A DNA stretch of 64,000 bases from Ascaris suum. Taxonomy: Eukaryota; Nematoda; Chromadorea; Rhabditida; Ascarididae. The position numbers were made by a program, and so were the translations under genes. Below the pieces are notes generated by a model, which saw only the letters and a list, made by a program, of their open reading frames with translations, had not been told where the DNA came from and ran no database searches. The stretch spans positions 310,001-374,000 of the forward strand of contig CM024176.1 in the NCBI GenBank assembly GCA_013433145.1. The letters are read 5' to 3'. Positions 1 through 19,051 of this stretch are shown here, piece by piece; the stretch's first letter is position 1, and each line of letters opens with the position of its first letter.

Positions 1-3000
1 CCATCATTATATAAAAGACTTCATGTGTCGGATTTTCTAATTCAGAACGTGAATCAGTGATGCCGGAACCAAGGACGTTTCATTAACCTTGAAATGTTAA
101 AAAGATAAGAGCTACGAATACGCCTTCCTTTCTACCTTTCCAAAGGAATCACTGCATAAGAGTAATCAACTTTAAGCGTTGGTCACGAACAAAAGAAGCT
201 GAACCGGTCAGCTATAGTAGCACAAAGGACCCATTCCTGATGCAAACCATCATAACAAGAACAGGAAGATTGGTGCCGGGGCAAGCGAAGACGGAGGGCC
301 AGGTATGCTCTGAATGCAGTATCACTGAGACCGGTTTGAGCATAAATCGGCAAAGCGAAAGCGTTTGTCTCGGCCTATCTCTTTTTACGCGAGAACGTCT
401 TTCATGAACAAGGTGTTTTGCACTTAACTGGAAACGCGGCAACTCAGTATAGGCCACAGCAGTCTTCACCTTTCAGGTTCTCAACCTTCGCTTAAAGAAC
501 CCTACATCGAGACGCAAGAAACACCTTTGCATAAGCTCGTCGCAATATCCCAGATAGATGCGATGCCAATCTCGACCAAACCTTCGACCCGCTCCCTCTT
601 TCACCCCCACAACTTTGCGGTGTAGCAGAAAACAAAAAAGCTGGAAAAATATTGACGGAAACCTTTAAAAAAAGCGGAAAAATCCGAGCTCGGATCGTTA
701 AACACGAAAAAAGGTAAGGCTACATGCGAAAGTGCCGGCGGACGCACATGAAGCAGGATAGGAGTCAACGATGTCACCTAAACCGCAAAAAAAAGAGAAA
801 AAACAGCACCTGAAACAATCACAAAACAACGGATACATAGATTCATTGAAATTCCACCAACCAGCGTATTGCTTCAATACGACGGATGGTAAGAGCGCTA
901 ATCTTCACAAGCATTGACCTAGTAATCGGGCACTGTCACTTTGTGCAACAAGGGAGATTTGATGTGAAGGGAGGAATGTTTGTTTATGAGTTGTTAGGTG
1001 TTAAACAGCTATGCACATAACAGCACACACTTTGATACAAGGCTCTAACTAGGCAATGATGCGCTGATTACGAAATTATGCGATAGATTGTTGCACAAAG
1101 ACGCCATGACGAAATCACCAATTCGCATCGCCTTCGCTGCAGTTCTCTTGCAACATTCTCGCCATTATGAGGGACCGAACGGTTAGAAACGAGTTTTTAC
1201 TACCTACGAAAAAATCGCCAATCTTCTTAGGTATTTCTCCTTAGAGGATGTTTCCTTTGGAATGTCATTCAATTTTAGACCGGGAAAAATACATCACTAC
1301 AATTTTTCGAAAATCATTACAATTCCGAGAAAACAAGTGCCAATAAACAACTGCATTAACAGCCAGCATCTTCACATGGCACTTCAAGGCGACTACCAAA
1401 TCTGCGACTTTCCATGAGATCATACTTCCTGAAGATTTCTGGATACATGCGGAGAGACTGTTGTGCGTACAGATTCTATAGAGTGCATCTTGACAGCTGT
1501 GCGCAGGAATGGTCCTCTTACCTTCCTCATCCGTACTGCAGGTCAAGTGAAAATCATTTTGCAGTCCCCCCCCCCTTCTTCTTCCTCCTCTCCCCCCATT
1601 TGTCTGAACCTATGCCGAATTGTTTGACAAGCGAAAGGAAGAGGATTAATTAATTTCCAAAGCAAGCACAAAAAGACAGCGAATATCTGTCAAAAGAGGA
1701 AAACATTGCCCTTCCCAAAGCAATAGGAAAGTTGGCTTTACTTTGCCTCTTACCCGTGCAAAAAGCAATATTCACATGTGTTTTGAAAGTATGCACTATT
1801 CAAGTGGAGAAAGTGGCACAGGTGAGACGCGTCAGAAGAGAATGTGAAATGGAAAAGGTTAGTTAACTTAGGTAGCCAATGTAAAAGGCAGGTTCAAAAA
1901 ATAAAACGCAGCAAAACAAAACAACTGCAGAGATGCACCTTTGGTCTGCCACCATACATGCTTTTGAATTTCGCCCATCTGGCCAACCTGTATTTCATGC
2001 CGCCAATAAAAGCAAGGGTGACTTCATATTTTAACTGAAGCGACGGCCCAGTGTCAAAGGTTGGTTGTCCTATGACCCCACGACTGTAAAGTGCGAATGA
2101 ATTTCTTGGCCTTTTTACACGTCTCTAAGTCCTTTGGAAGTTGACGAACCGAAGTCATATATGGCGAAGGGAGCCACTCTACACTATACCTTACACCTAT
2201 CAAATCACATAACACCCAACTCCAGCAGCTCTTCAGTTGACACTACCAGGAGAGTCGGATGTACACGCACACATACGTACGGACTCGACGTTTTCACAAT
2301 GCACTTATGCATAATACATATTAATAAATGCCTAAAAAGCAAAAACATTCGCGGAGATTCTTAAAAATTAGTGAAAAGATTCTAGAAGTCCAACAACAAA
2401 TCAAAAAAACATAACCTTGAGTGAGTGAAAACTTTTGAAAATCTGCAAGAAATCGCGTCACCATCCGAGATATACTATTTAAATAAAGGAAAGGATTGTT
2501 GAGTAATGGTGGGTGCCAAACAAACATAAGGAAAAGCTTAAATTTTGATGATAAGCGGAAATGAAAATAATTAAAATCCAAGTTTGGGAAATCTGACTCC
2601 TTCTTCCTCGAATAGTGAAATTTTTTAAGGATGCCATTGCTGAGTTTATCACATACAAATTTTGCTGCATAGCCGGTTATTAGATTGCAAGTAGGCTTGG
2701 ATCGACGGAAGACTGAAGGTGGGCAACGAAGGCATTTTAGGTCGAATAATAGTTAAATGATCAACAACAGCAGCAAACACTAATCAACAAACCGATGTAA
2801 CCATAGAAGCTTTGATTTGCCAAAAATGACGCTTCTAAGCTCTCACTCGTGTCCGCACATAAGCGCACACAATTCAACCGACAGAGACCGACACCCACAA
2901 GCAATACCCACAACCGACACCAACAAGACAGAGACGTACCCATAACCCGCACCCACCAACATAAGCAATCACAACCTTCGATGGTCAAAACAACGTGAAA

Positions 3001-3293
3001 GAATCATTGAAAATGCAATGCGCGGCGGTCACGAGCAGGCTGCATACATCTTTTCGAACGTAGCTCATTTCACGCAACACAGCGACGCCTATTCAATTAC
3101 GGTAGAACAGAAAGTAGGCGTGGCACTATAGTACCCTCATGGTTTCCAACCACTCAACGCTCTTCACCACTATCCGCACTATTAAAGGCTGGAATAGGGG
3201 TTGGGGGAAGGGGGGGGGGTGAGACGGTGCTCTTTCTTGGGTGACTGCTAATATTCAGTTTTTTTGGAATCCCTGTTTGCATGACTATAGTAA
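1..3293. other. Non-coding flank, no gene recognised
   Basis: AT-rich sequence with only short chance open frames on both strands and no exon whose frame and splice sites agree. It contains a C-run near 1566-1577 and a G-rich tract near 3197-3221. A low-complexity CAA/CCCACA-rich stretch near 2880-2960 creates a Cys/Trp-rich frame on the minus strand that I regard as spurious. Confidence 0.5.
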
Positions 3294-3361
3294 TTGGTAC
3301 TCGCAGTTCTGGTAGCACTTGGTTGTATTCACATTCCAAGGCATATCCTGTCTAGTATTCA

Positions 3362-3559
3362 ATGGGAGGATTTTGTGGTAAGTGCTGCATCCTCTTTGCA
3401 GATGAACAATTCAAAGTTCACATCGACGTTAAAAGATACGTTAAAGCGCATTCGTGTTTGCGTAGAATTTCGGAGTGGCATGCATTTCTGTATTCCGGCC
3501 AACGGGGACAGTTGGTTTATAAAAAATCTGACAAAATCACCAACAATCTACTTTCATAA
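3362..3559 (+). CDS. Weak candidate exon, product unknown
   Basis: An open plus-strand frame ends at a TAA near 3557. Just inside it is a pyrimidine-rich acceptor-like stretch ending in CAG near 3402, followed by a protein-like segment (for example DEQFKVHIDVKRYVKAHSC). A second plus frame, 3294-3638, overlaps it and is also open, so the reading frame is not settled by the sequence. The upstream GTAAGT is too close to the CAG to form a normal intron with it. I recognise no family. It could be a terminal exon of a plus-strand gene or chance open sequence. Confidence 0.22.
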   Translation: MGGFCGKCCILFADEQFKVHIDVKRYVKAHSCLRRISEWHAFLYSGQRGQLVYKKSDKITNNLLS

Positions 3560-3639
3560 GAAAAGAGCTCGTGGTAACGAAAAGAACTCGCTTTCACTGC
3601 GTTTCCGATTGGCCAACCACGAGAGTTTGCATATGTAAA

Positions 3640-8823
<5,184 letters not shown>

Positions 8824-9006
8824 TCAAAGCGAAGTCTTTTTTGCTCCCGCAACGATTTCTTTTTCAATATCTTTCATATCTTTCGGTTTGTCGGCCATCT
8901 GATATCGTCTCATAAGGTCGTTGAGATAGGCGAATGGCGTTTGTGGATAGGTCTTGTCAACATCTTTCACTTGTTGTTTGCAGCTTTGATAGTTTTCGTA
9001 TAGCTC
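8824..9006 (-). CDS. Probable C-terminal exon of an unknown gene
   Basis: The minus-strand frame starts after an acceptor-like CTTATTCAG (about 9007-9015) and runs 60 codons to a TGA at 8824-8826. The peptide is highly charged and protein-like: it opens ELYENYQSCKQQVKDVDK and ends near IVAGAKKTSL, with no low-complexity bias. This is unlike the neighbouring non-coding DNA. A helical, Lys/Asp/Glu-rich character is visible but I recognise no family. It may belong to the same minus-strand gene as the exon near 10.1 kb, but I could not connect them by phase. The start could lie further upstream, because the frame is open to about 9036. Confidence 0.45.
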   Translation of the reverse strand, partial: ELYENYQSCKQQVKDVDKTYPQTPFAYLNDLMRRYQMADKPKDMKDIEKEIVAGAKKTSL

Positions 9007-10040
9007 CTGAATAAGATCTGTCTCACTGACGGTCACTTCAGTAACAACGAACGCACCTCACTTACTTTATGGTTGGATAGTCTAACCAATATTGTGCCCC
9101 AATAGATAGATCATCTCATCAATCACGTCTCACCGACAAATCATTATACCTGATTCGCATTACATCACATGAAGCAAAACAAACTATCTGCTGAAGAATT
9201 GTGCATTCCATGTGGGAAATGAGGAGTCTAATAATGTTTTTTAAATAGAAAGTTTCATGCTTGCAGAGATTACTGAAGATATACAGCATGATTATGCAAA
9301 CCTAACTATTATTGCTCTGTATACTTCAATATATTTTTGTATTATTTGTGCAATTTTCAAATTAACTATGATCGACTACTCTACAGTGCTTATCAGTGTT
9401 TCGGTCAGTTGAAATATATAGCCGGGTACGTTGCTGCGTTTATTCTTATTAAAGTGACGCATACATTTCATGTCGAGTTTGCTATTCTTGTAGTATTTTC
9501 ACACACATCCTTCAGGTTCCGGACAGTTGAATTAAATTTAAATATGAAGATAAGCTTTAAAGCGACAATTTTAAGATTTTTACGAATAGACATTCATAAT
9601 TTGCACAGGGATTGGAACCATCCAGCTGGCTGGTCTGCCAACACAAGCTCATTAAGCTTCTTCATTTGTTACATTTCTACGCTAAGCGCGTAAACTGTTA
9701 CAGAGACCGTGTGAAATGAATGACTTGGATCTTGATATGACCTCCAAAGGCAATGTAAAATGCAACCTCACTTTATCTGCCATTTCTTACCTGGCAATTT
9801 TTTCTATTTTTCATTGCTTTTCTAATCTTTTACTTAGGGTATCTACCTACCTAAAATTCATTCTTTATCTGATATATCTACCAGATTTTTTCGAAGAATG
9901 CAGTTATCTGGCGAAATTTTCCACATCTTCCTTCATAGTATTTTGCCACCGACCAACTGGACAGTCAAAATCAACTGCATCCCATTCCTTTCCGATATCC
10001 TTCCTAAGTTGGTATATAACAAAGAAATAGTAATACGTAC

Positions 10041-10315
10041 CCTCATCAGGACATGCAGGTCGGTAAGCGACTTCACATAGTCTCGTGTACACGTGAACAG
10101 CCCCCGTGTGATGTACTCGTTGAAGAGGTTGCTTGATGGCGCCGTGGTGGGTATCTTCAGGTTGGCGCTTACCGATTGCGGCGATGTGGCGACCAACGAC
10201 AGCAGCATCAAGAAACGGAACATCTCGCTCGACGAAGCCATCAACCACATTCTTTGCCGTTCCTCACCACGTAACAAGTATGAGCTGCCCGTACTCATCT
10301 CTGCCTCCAGAATAA
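10041..10315 (-). CDS. Probable internal exon, product unknown
   Basis: This is a GC-richer island in AT-rich DNA. In one minus-strand frame the third codon positions are overwhelmingly G or C, over a segment including SSEMFRFLMLLSLVATS and ending SLTDLHVLMR. The exon ends at 10041 at a strong donor (AGG then GTACGT). Two other frames are also open across much of the island, on the minus strand and on the plus strand (10093-10455), but their codon use is less biased. The 5' boundary is not clear; an AG near 10315 is possible. A following acceptor at 10004 would make an unusually short 37-nt intron. It leads either to a short tail ending in TGA or, in another phase, to KDIGKEWDAVDF. The family is not recognised. 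Confidence 0.5.
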
Positions 10316-10455
10316 ACGAACAAAATGCATTGTGGGAACGCATTCATTTAGTGAAACAATTTAATATCCGGCTAAAACATCATCTAAACCGCAATGATCG
10401 GTATCGACCGATAGTGATTGCTGCAGAAATACCTACTTCAATCCGTAACGCCTAG

Positions 10456-13400
10456 ACGTCGTTAGTGATGCAATATTAGTAGTGGTGAAGACCGAGAAGA
10501 CCGACGCTACCCTTTTTTGTTCTACAGTTTGTTATACGTCATCGTGCAAGTGGTGGATCATGCAGATGCAATAACTAGAATAAGGCGCTCATTTGAAGAA
10601 TTAACAATTCCTGTTTGGATAACACTGATGGAATGGTCGAATGACATCAAAACATGATCTATCAGCCATCGTGAAGGAACACTGCGAGATATAAACGATA
10701 CCAATATCTTTGCACTTATTACAATTTCGAACAGCGCACTCCCAAACTAACATAAATAGGCCCAGTTTTGCCTCAACGAAACATCCATCTCGTCATATGA
10801 CTCCCGCAGACAGAGTTTCAAGGAAATCACGGCCGCTCTCCCATTCAATAACACAAATCACTAATACGGGAGAATGAAAAAACCTTTATTGTTCGCTCGG
10901 TAGGATTCGTTCGATCATTCTATACAAACTTGGCGTTTTGAATAAAGCGAATCAGATTTTTCATAATCTCACGTTTACTTCATTACAATCTATTTATGTA
11001 GGATAGACCTTTTGGATCTGGAAAAACGGAAGTTTTTCCTCCTTTCTCCTTCCGCCTTTTTCCTCTTTCTGTTCAATGCACCAGTTTAAAAATAGAGATC
11101 AAGCGTTTTCAACCGTTCTTACTATAAAAACCACCAGCAAAGATTCTATTTCTTGACAAACAATATATCACTGAATGAAATTATACATGGACAGCGCATG
11201 AACATACCCCTGCAAGCCCCAATGAAGTGAATCTCTGCATTAGTAGAAAAATTTCCTGCCTTCGAAGTTAAGAATACCAGTACACCTCGAAGGCGATGTA
11301 AATTTAGAAAAATTAACTTCAGTGGTATCTCACCACTGCAAACAATCTCTCAAAACGTTTCTTCACTTCGACTATGTTCTAGAACGAAGAAAGTTATCCT
11401 TAAGTCTCATTGCAGCCTCAGGTAGGAACCTGTAACTTCTGAGATATCTATGGTACTTATATCGTAATGCTCAGGAAGGTACTGTAACAGGAAAATCGAC
11501 TCATTATTGCATTTAAATATTTGTCAGGCAAGAGCAGAAGTGCGAATCTCACACACAGTATAGATAATGTACTTTATATTCAAACAATAGGAACAAATCA
11601 GAATAAAATTTAAAGTGGCTATAGGCAGGTGTGCTTAGCTGGAACTTAATTGCGGTGGACTATATCTTCAAGTGATGTCCTCTTACAGACTGCCTTCTCC
11701 TACTTCCACACCTTCTTTTATAGATTTCAGATATCAACGATGCTTTTTTTTTCATCGCATAGGGATTCATTTCGTCGTGGAAAATCATTTATATCTTGCG
11801 CTGCACTCAATATCTTCCCCCTCTAAGGATTCGCTCATAATGTGCTTGACGTCAGTAAATGTTCGATGAAGAAAGTGATTTATATCGTTTAATTGAATAA
11901 CTAATAAATGTGATACGTGAATGCACTCGTGCCGATGTTGAAAACCTCAATATAACTCTATCATGTGGAAATGCAATAATCATTGGTGTAATATGGAAAT
12001 GCTTGATGATGCGTAAATGAAAGCTTTATATAAAATGAACATCGATCATTTCCAAAAAGAACACGCACACACAGACACACTTGCTCCTCACTGTGGTGAA
12101 TACGATCTCCTATACGATAAAAACTATCGTAATTTTCAAATATTGTTTCCCTTATTTCGTTTTCCTACATAGATCGAAGAGTTCGTTATCCTCAAAGTAC
12201 GAGGCGCTATCGATGTACGATTCACTTTATTTCGACAGTTTTTATAGGGGACGAAGAAATTGTTGCTAAAAGTAATAAGTGCTGCTACTAGTTGAGCAGC
12301 TACGAAGTAGAATGGGTACGGAATATTTTAGAATATCCATTTACAGGTGAGTAATCCTCAGAAATAGCCTACAAAACATATGGTATAAAAATTTATATTT
12401 CTTTTTAATGTGCTCCTATATTTCAAGACAATTTCGGGAATTTTCTCTAGTTCTCATCCATCTAGCTTTCCAGTTTTCAGGTTTTAAGTGCACCTGGCAA
12501 GATAGCAAAAATATACAAACATACAAATAGAGCAGCTGTAGATTTACTTTGGCTTGTAAAAGCATATTGGAGTCGTATAAAAGCAAACCACGATTTGGAA
12601 TTCTGCGGTCTATGTTATGAATACTTTCTCTCCGTTGTTCTCTTTAACACTTCCTCTCAGTGGAAATGATTCCTCTCTATTGCTGTATCGCTTCAGTTTT
12701 TCCTACCGAACCGCCAGAAGCATATCGTCCACCTAATTTTAACTATCAGTCGCATTTCTTTAGCAATTTGCCCTCATTTCGTCTATACCCTTTCGAGGTA
12801 TTCATTACATGTGTTTTCGAGGAAATCACCGCGAAGGGCTTATCAACCGGAAATTTGCAATACAGCTAACGCATGTGTGGAACAAGCAATGGTTAGGAAA
12901 TGAAAGGACGATGGGAATAGGGACATCTTATGGATAGACAAGAGAAATTTGCATAGCGAAAAGAAGCTCGCCATCATTTAAACTTTTTCAATCGTTTCAT
13001 AGACGAAATGCGATACGATCGAAGTTATCGGTTCGTATATCATTGAAGAACATCATCAAAGACCAAAAGGTTCTGCTAAAAATATGAGCAAACTAAAGTC
13101 GCCATCTTCATCTTTGAATAGCATGGCCACGCAATCATGAAAGGGCATTCTTGGGTATCTCACATATTCGGGAGAAAATCGTCGGATGGATTAATTCCAC
13201 TCCTTAATCATTCAATTCGATTAATTATCTATGAATTATATTTAACTTCAATCACACGATAAACATAGAAATCGTCAAGTTCACACTTGCACTCAATATT
13301 AGCTTCTCTCCGTGTTTCTTTTAAGAATCATTTCACTGCGGAGAAAGAATACCTCTCTTATGTTACAAAACGAACTTGTTTTTGCGTCCGATTTCCTCCT

Positions 13401-15541
13401 ACAATAATAAAATTGCTCTTCCTCTTCCTCTCGTTGCTGCTTCCTCACTTCACGTCAGAAATGAAATCCAACGAAAGAATTCCTGAATATTTCACACTGA
13501 TCAAACGCCGTATTTGGCGATTCTGATCCGGATGTCTCATCATTCAAGAAAAGCTATCCAGTCACAAAGTGTGGAGGACCTACCGGAATGGTACGCTTAT
13601 TTAATCTATTGTTTCTTTGAAGTTTCCCAAAAGAAGCATGAAAGTTCCTTGTTGCATTAGACCTATACGTTCAACTCCTCTTTTTATCACTATACATAAG
13701 GACGGACGCATTCTCCATGAAGTAATGAATACTGCTAATAGAAAGAATTGCAATCAAAAAGAAATTCGATCACCTGCACAATACTTATAAATACTTATAA
13801 ATGCATCAATACTTATAAATCGGCTGAGGTTGATTAACTGGTAAAATACGAGCCGCGAAAGATGGAAAACGCGCAGATGCGTGAACATGTAAATGGACTG
13901 CCGCAGAAATGACATAGAATGCAGTGACCATTGGCGCTGTGCGTTGCAATCTCATGCTTTATTAGTGCTTTACCAGCCCGTAGCAGCGTTGTAACGCACT
14001 TATGCTACACCTTTTCGATTATACTGTGTCGTGCGTGTCTTTGACATAAGCGAAGGTTAACAACCTATCGCTGTAATATACGCTGCTCAAAGCAGAATGT
14101 TCGAGTTGTCACGTGATTTGCATGTAAAGTGTTTGGTAATTTGCAAAAAAATATTCGCATGTAATAATAAGCATAAAGAAGGAAATGGTCGCCTATTTGC
14201 TAGGAATGAGCCCATTAAAACTCCACTCAAGCCTAGGAACTAAAACCGACGGATTTACAATAGGGATCGAGGAAAAAAGACCCCGGAAATCATTGAAGGG
14301 GGCCACTTAGAAAAATTATAGAAGTCACAGTTAGAAACTCAAGGAGCCCATTGTCTCAGATCGGCATTCTTCGAAACTTGCATAGACGATCTCACTGTTT
14401 ACGATGATAAAATCTCTTATCATTGTCTTCAAATGAGGACAAGGATAAATTTAATCATAAATCTTAGCATAAAAGTTAACGGATTTTAGATAACATCATG
14501 AAATTAAAAACTAAATAATGTTGCAAAATTTAAACGGTAACAATGAGTCGGATTTTTAGGTGGACAATTGCATTAATGTTTACATTTCGCTCTCATTCAG
14601 CAGTTGCGCCACCCAACATTCCGACACAATAAAAATTCATATAGCTTCGAGCGAATTACGGTTTCGATAACAAAAGGAAGACCTAGAACCAAAAAAGGCA
14701 TGTCAAAGAAGGCTGCATTCAATTTACATGTCTGTGATCGTTTTGTTGAGCTCAGCCATCATTATCAATTGCGGCACTTGATAATAAAATATCTATTCTT
14801 AATTAAACCGAGTTCATACGACCCGTAGAAAGTGAAGAGCAACTTCTCTGCATTGGTTGCTATTTTCGAATTTTTGGTTTAACTCATTGAATAAAGGTGT
14901 CACAGTATGGCTTGTAGCCATTGAGCATTTTTACGTTAAAGCTCACATCGGTTATTGTCGAAACAAGTAAATATTAAAATAAAAGCTTTACAAAGACCAC
15001 AGTGAATTCAACAATGATAAAACACGCATATGTCAATATATCTTCGAAGCTGAAAACACGATCTCTAAAAGAGTGGCATATAGTTGCAAAACTCATCTGT
15101 ATAGATTATTTCGTTATAAACCATTATAACGTATAAGTTTCATTAACAGTAACATACAACAAGCACAAGCAGCTTGATGGTGAAAGCCAATTAGGCTAAA
15201 AGCCTAACTATGCACTCGTACGGGCATTTTAAGTGGAAATTTGGGCGATCTTAATAAACTTCCCTCCTCCACATCAAATCGTTTTTGCTTGGAATATCGG
15301 AGTTGCAGTTGAGTAAATGCAAATTCGAAACATATATTTCAGCATTTTATCAAAGAAGCCATCTCCAAGAAACGGGTAATGGGAACTGTTTTGGATAGAA
15401 AATCGTGACAACCATACATCATCAAGTCTTCCATTTAACGAGAGTATCATAATTTGTTAATCCTTTAGAAATCTTTAATTGAAAAAGCCAGTGTCTCTAA
15501 TATTGTCAGCTCCTGTGTGCCCATCTAGTTCACCAATAATT
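10456..15541. other. Non-coding stretch, nothing convincing
   Basis: AT-rich sequence with short chance frames. The only clear structure is a run of three 'atacttataaat'-like repeats near 13781-13820. I found no exon with agreeing frame, codon bias and splice sites. Confidence 0.4.
13781..13820. repeat. Short AT-rich tandem repeat
   Basis: Three near-copies of the 12-mer aatacttataaa, the third separated from the first two by a few bases. A minor local duplication. Confidence 0.75.
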
Positions 15542-15757
15542 TTAACTTAAGGGCCATTTGAGCAATACCAACGAAATTCGTAAGGACCACCTTCCAGAAC
15601 AACTTTCAGTCTGCTCCATGAGCTTCGAAAAATCCACTACATCTGCTGCAGGTTGATCAGCACATCTTAAAAACGTTATAGCATCGTAAGTGAAGAAGCG
15701 GATCAGAGGAAGCTGGCATGATTTTTCTATTGCACTTTCGTTAACCAGACCAGCCAC
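15542..15757 (-). CDS. Weak candidate exon, product unknown
   Basis: The minus-strand frame is open for about 71 codons and preceded by an acceptor-like GGGTAG near 15758. The peptide has ordinary composition, for example CADQPAADVVDFSKLMEQ. A possible donor (AG then GTGGTCC) lies near 15595. A second minus frame is also open at the 3' end. No family is recognised and the splice sites are mediocre. Confidence 0.25.
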   Translation of the reverse strand: MAGLVNESAIEKSCQLPLIRFFTYDAITFLRCADQPAADVVDFSKLMEQTESCSGRWSLRISLVLLKWPLS

Positions 15758-16738
15758 CTACCCAAAGTGGCAATAACTAATAAAATAAGCGGAACAATTC
15801 ACTCATATTTTTTCTACTGCAACCAAAACGGTGTAAAAGGAATGCTTGGTCAGTTAAAAGTGCATGTAAAACAATGGGCACATTAAATACCTACGCGGCT
15901 TGATAGCGCAGCTCAAATGCTGATATACATTACGGATTATCCTATGGTGCCAGTTACGCCGGACATGTTTTCCGGCTTTAACTGCAACGGTTTCGGTGTT
16001 GCAAAAGAAAAACCGAACAGATCGGTACTCATACACATAAATAGGCTCTCCATAGTCCACGCTGCAAATGCACTTTTACAACGGCAGATGAAAATAAATT
16101 AATTTATTACAAGTGGACAAATTATGAAAACGGTTAATCCTCTAGGCAGAATGTAAATGCGTACCGCTGACGCATTTTATTTTATTTCCTCTGACGTATT
16201 TCTCTACTTTCTATCGCGCAAACAAAACAGCGATTTCTCTGTTCGACCGTTAAAGAGGTCATTTTCCAAAACGTAACAGAATATTTTTTTACTCAGGAAA
16301 TGAAAAATAAAAAACATGCGAGCAACAGTAACGATTTGTTGAGTGCGATATTGATGAGTGAAATTCACTGTAAAATGAAAAATTTTAAATGAAGTCATTA
16401 CTTAGGAAGCGATACAATTGTTTACATCTAATGTAATCAATCACAACGATTATTATCATTATTGAGTTAATCGACTATGAAACAACGTCATATTCATTAC
16501 CGAAATTGCTGCCGTTTTTGTTTGTTTGCTGTGAAGCGGAATAATGCCCTTCAGACAAACATGAAATGCTTCATTTATTTTCAAGAAAAAATTTCAAAAT
16601 TGAGATTTTCGTATACATGAGATGATTTTACAACTTTTCACTGTTTATGATTGATAAATAAATAGCAAAACGTAACCGGAATTGATATTCGGAATTCAGA
16701 TCACTTATGAAAAAAGTGATTGAAAAGAAAACAATCCT

Positions 16739-16987
16739 ATGAATTTCAAATCATTTACATCAATGATATCGGAACGTGTGCTAAATAATTCGGCGCCGAG
16801 GACCTTTCTGGGTGCCTTGAAGCGGTTGAAAGGAAAAGCTGGAATCAGCTCGTTCCTTTATTTATTGATTACCTTACAGGTGATCGATTTAGTATTTCGA
16901 AAGGACTTATCTGCAGCAAAAAAAAAAAAAAAAAAAATTCAAGAAATCGCACCAAAAAAAAAATTACTCAAGAGAAACAACAAATAG
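16739..16987 (+). CDS. Weak candidate exon ending in a Lys-rich frame
   Basis: A plus-strand open frame whose middle (about 16780-16880) has G/C-ended codons and reads SAPRTFLGALKRLKGKAG. A possible donor (TTACAG then GTGATC) lies near 16880. Beyond that the frame runs through an A-run (16919-16937) and is poly-Lys, so the second half is probably not coding. A second plus frame across the same stretch is also protein-like. No family is recognised. Confidence 0.22.
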   Translation: MNFKSFTSMISERVLNNSAPRTFLGALKRLKGKAGISSFLYLLITLQVIDLVFRKDLSAAKKKKKKIQEIAPKKKLLKRNNK

Positions 16988-17632
16988 ACTAATATAAGTG
17001 CTTCGATAGTTTCACGCACCTATATGCAGCTATTACCTCAGCAAATGATGCGTTTCTGAGTGGAACAATTTGAGAAATGGCGACTGCTAAAATAATAAGA
17101 CTCGATGAGCAAGCAATTCAAGATTATTCTCTGCTACTCAACTTTTCAACGATTCAGTACAATTCTAAATTTTACAATCACCAGAATGCTCTAGATCTTT
17201 TCACAACGTTGCGTTGAAAGTACTTTTTAACTAGATATCAAGCTAGTTGACTGCAACTTCTGTTTAAAACGTTGCATCCGACTGTTCGATCAGATAAGCC
17301 GCCAAACCGAATGAATAACAGCACATCTTATGCCTGAAGACGACAATTCAGAAAAGCACTCTAAACGCTTTAAGCTCCAACACACGCCCACAGTGCATCC
17401 TCATAAGGACGTGCCGATATGTTGCGGTAGAAAATTAGTAGAATGATACTAGAAAGTCATCACAATGCAATATTAGGCTTGATGGTGATCAGCTAAAATT
17501 GTTTCACTCCAATTTAATTGCATTTTGAAATTTTTACGCAATTGTCATTTTTGATATTCAAAGCTGAAATATTTACATCGATAATCCGTGATTCATTATC
17601 TCAAAAACAATAAGAACTAATGGAAAACCCAC

Positions 17633-17698
17633 CAAAGGAAGTTTCATAATATGCGCTTCATTGATGCCATCCACCGAGCTGACCAACTCCTCTGGCAT
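17633..17698 (-). CDS. Weak candidate short first exon
   Basis: A 22-codon minus-strand frame beginning with ATG (MPEELVSSVDGINEAHIM...) with many G/C-ended codons. It ends at a donor-like TTG then GTGGGT. An in-frame stop lies just upstream, and no clear acceptor or trans-splice site precedes it. It may be a true first exon or chance. Confidence 0.22.
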
Positions 17699-18884
17699 AT
17701 TTCAACATTTTTCATCAGCCTATCTAGCAAAATGCAGTCCGCCTGCTCGTGAAATATATGCAAATTTGCAGGGGTCTTTAAGTGCCTATGATTCACTTGA
17801 AGCCGAGGAATGAACTCAAAAGGTGATATATGTGGGGTCAGAACCGACATATATAATAAAGCGTGGTTTCAGCTGCAAAATAAAATTGCTACGGAGGTAC
17901 CTCTAAATATAAAGGATTAAAATTAAATCAAGAACAGGACCATATAAAAAGCAAGCAAAATAAAACGCAAATTCTTGAGTGCACTCGTGTTTCTGTTGCT
18001 ATTTACTGACATGAAAATGCAGACCACATGCGGATCATTATCACAAAAAACACTATTGTCCTCGGAAATTTAATGTATAATGATATAAAGAAAAACGAGC
18101 AGAAGAAGACATCACAAGATAAAACGGTTATCCGATCTAGCCATTAGTGTGAGCAAGACGAAGATCGAGGCTAATGGCCTAAGCCAAATAAAGCAAAATG
18201 AATGACGCAAGTGTAAATCCAGAATGCGGCATGTGCGTACGGACGATTATGACGTAATGAAATAGTGAAGCTCGGATAAATTTCTGTTCGATCGCGCCCA
18301 TCAACTTTTGCATCCTCTACTTCAAGCATTCCAAGATTGAAATTACACAGCATAAACGGGATGCGCAGACACACGGACATACAGACATAAGAAACATGCG
18401 CAAACACATGCATGCACAACATCGTCATAATGGGCTCTGGTAATTTTAGTTTTATTTATTTATTACCAATATGATGACTGATAAATTTTTTCATGATTGA
18501 TAATCAACGACTGCAACAGAATGCGAAATATAGTTCTTCATTAATCCAGTTCATGTGACGAAAGACACTGCTATGCCTGAATTAGAGCATTTTTGTAGAA
18601 AGTGTTTAGAACAGACTGTCGACATAATGCAGTGCTGAAGCAAACAAGGCAGGCAACTAAAATCGAAGGGTATGCGAGCATCCATTCTGAGAGAATTTAC
18701 AGACCCACACATCCTGACCCACTCAATCCCCGCTAAAAAACCTTATGCTTCGATTTTCTCAGTTTGGCGAGGAAATCCAATTAATCTTTGAAGTTTTTTT
18801 ATTTGCCTGCTGATTCTAGCCAGAACGACCGGAGAATAGAACGACGAGGTGAGAGAAATTACAAAACTTTAAAAAAAATTGAGA

Positions 18885-18890
18885 TTTATT
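18885..18890 (-). other. Poly(A) signal AATAAA
   Basis: AATAAA on the minus strand, about 160 bp downstream of the stop codon of the terminal exon at 19052-19135. The spacing fits a nematode 3' UTR. Confidence 0.55.
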
Positions 18891-19051
18891 ATAAAAAATA
18901 ATACGACATAAATGGAAGTGGTATTCAAAGAAAAGAGCAAAGCGTCACATAAAGCTGACATTTTCTAGAGACCCGGTATTGATGATAAATCACAAGAAAT
19001 TAGCATACAAGCAAATATCAAGGGAATCTTTGCCTCAACGACTTTCATAGA

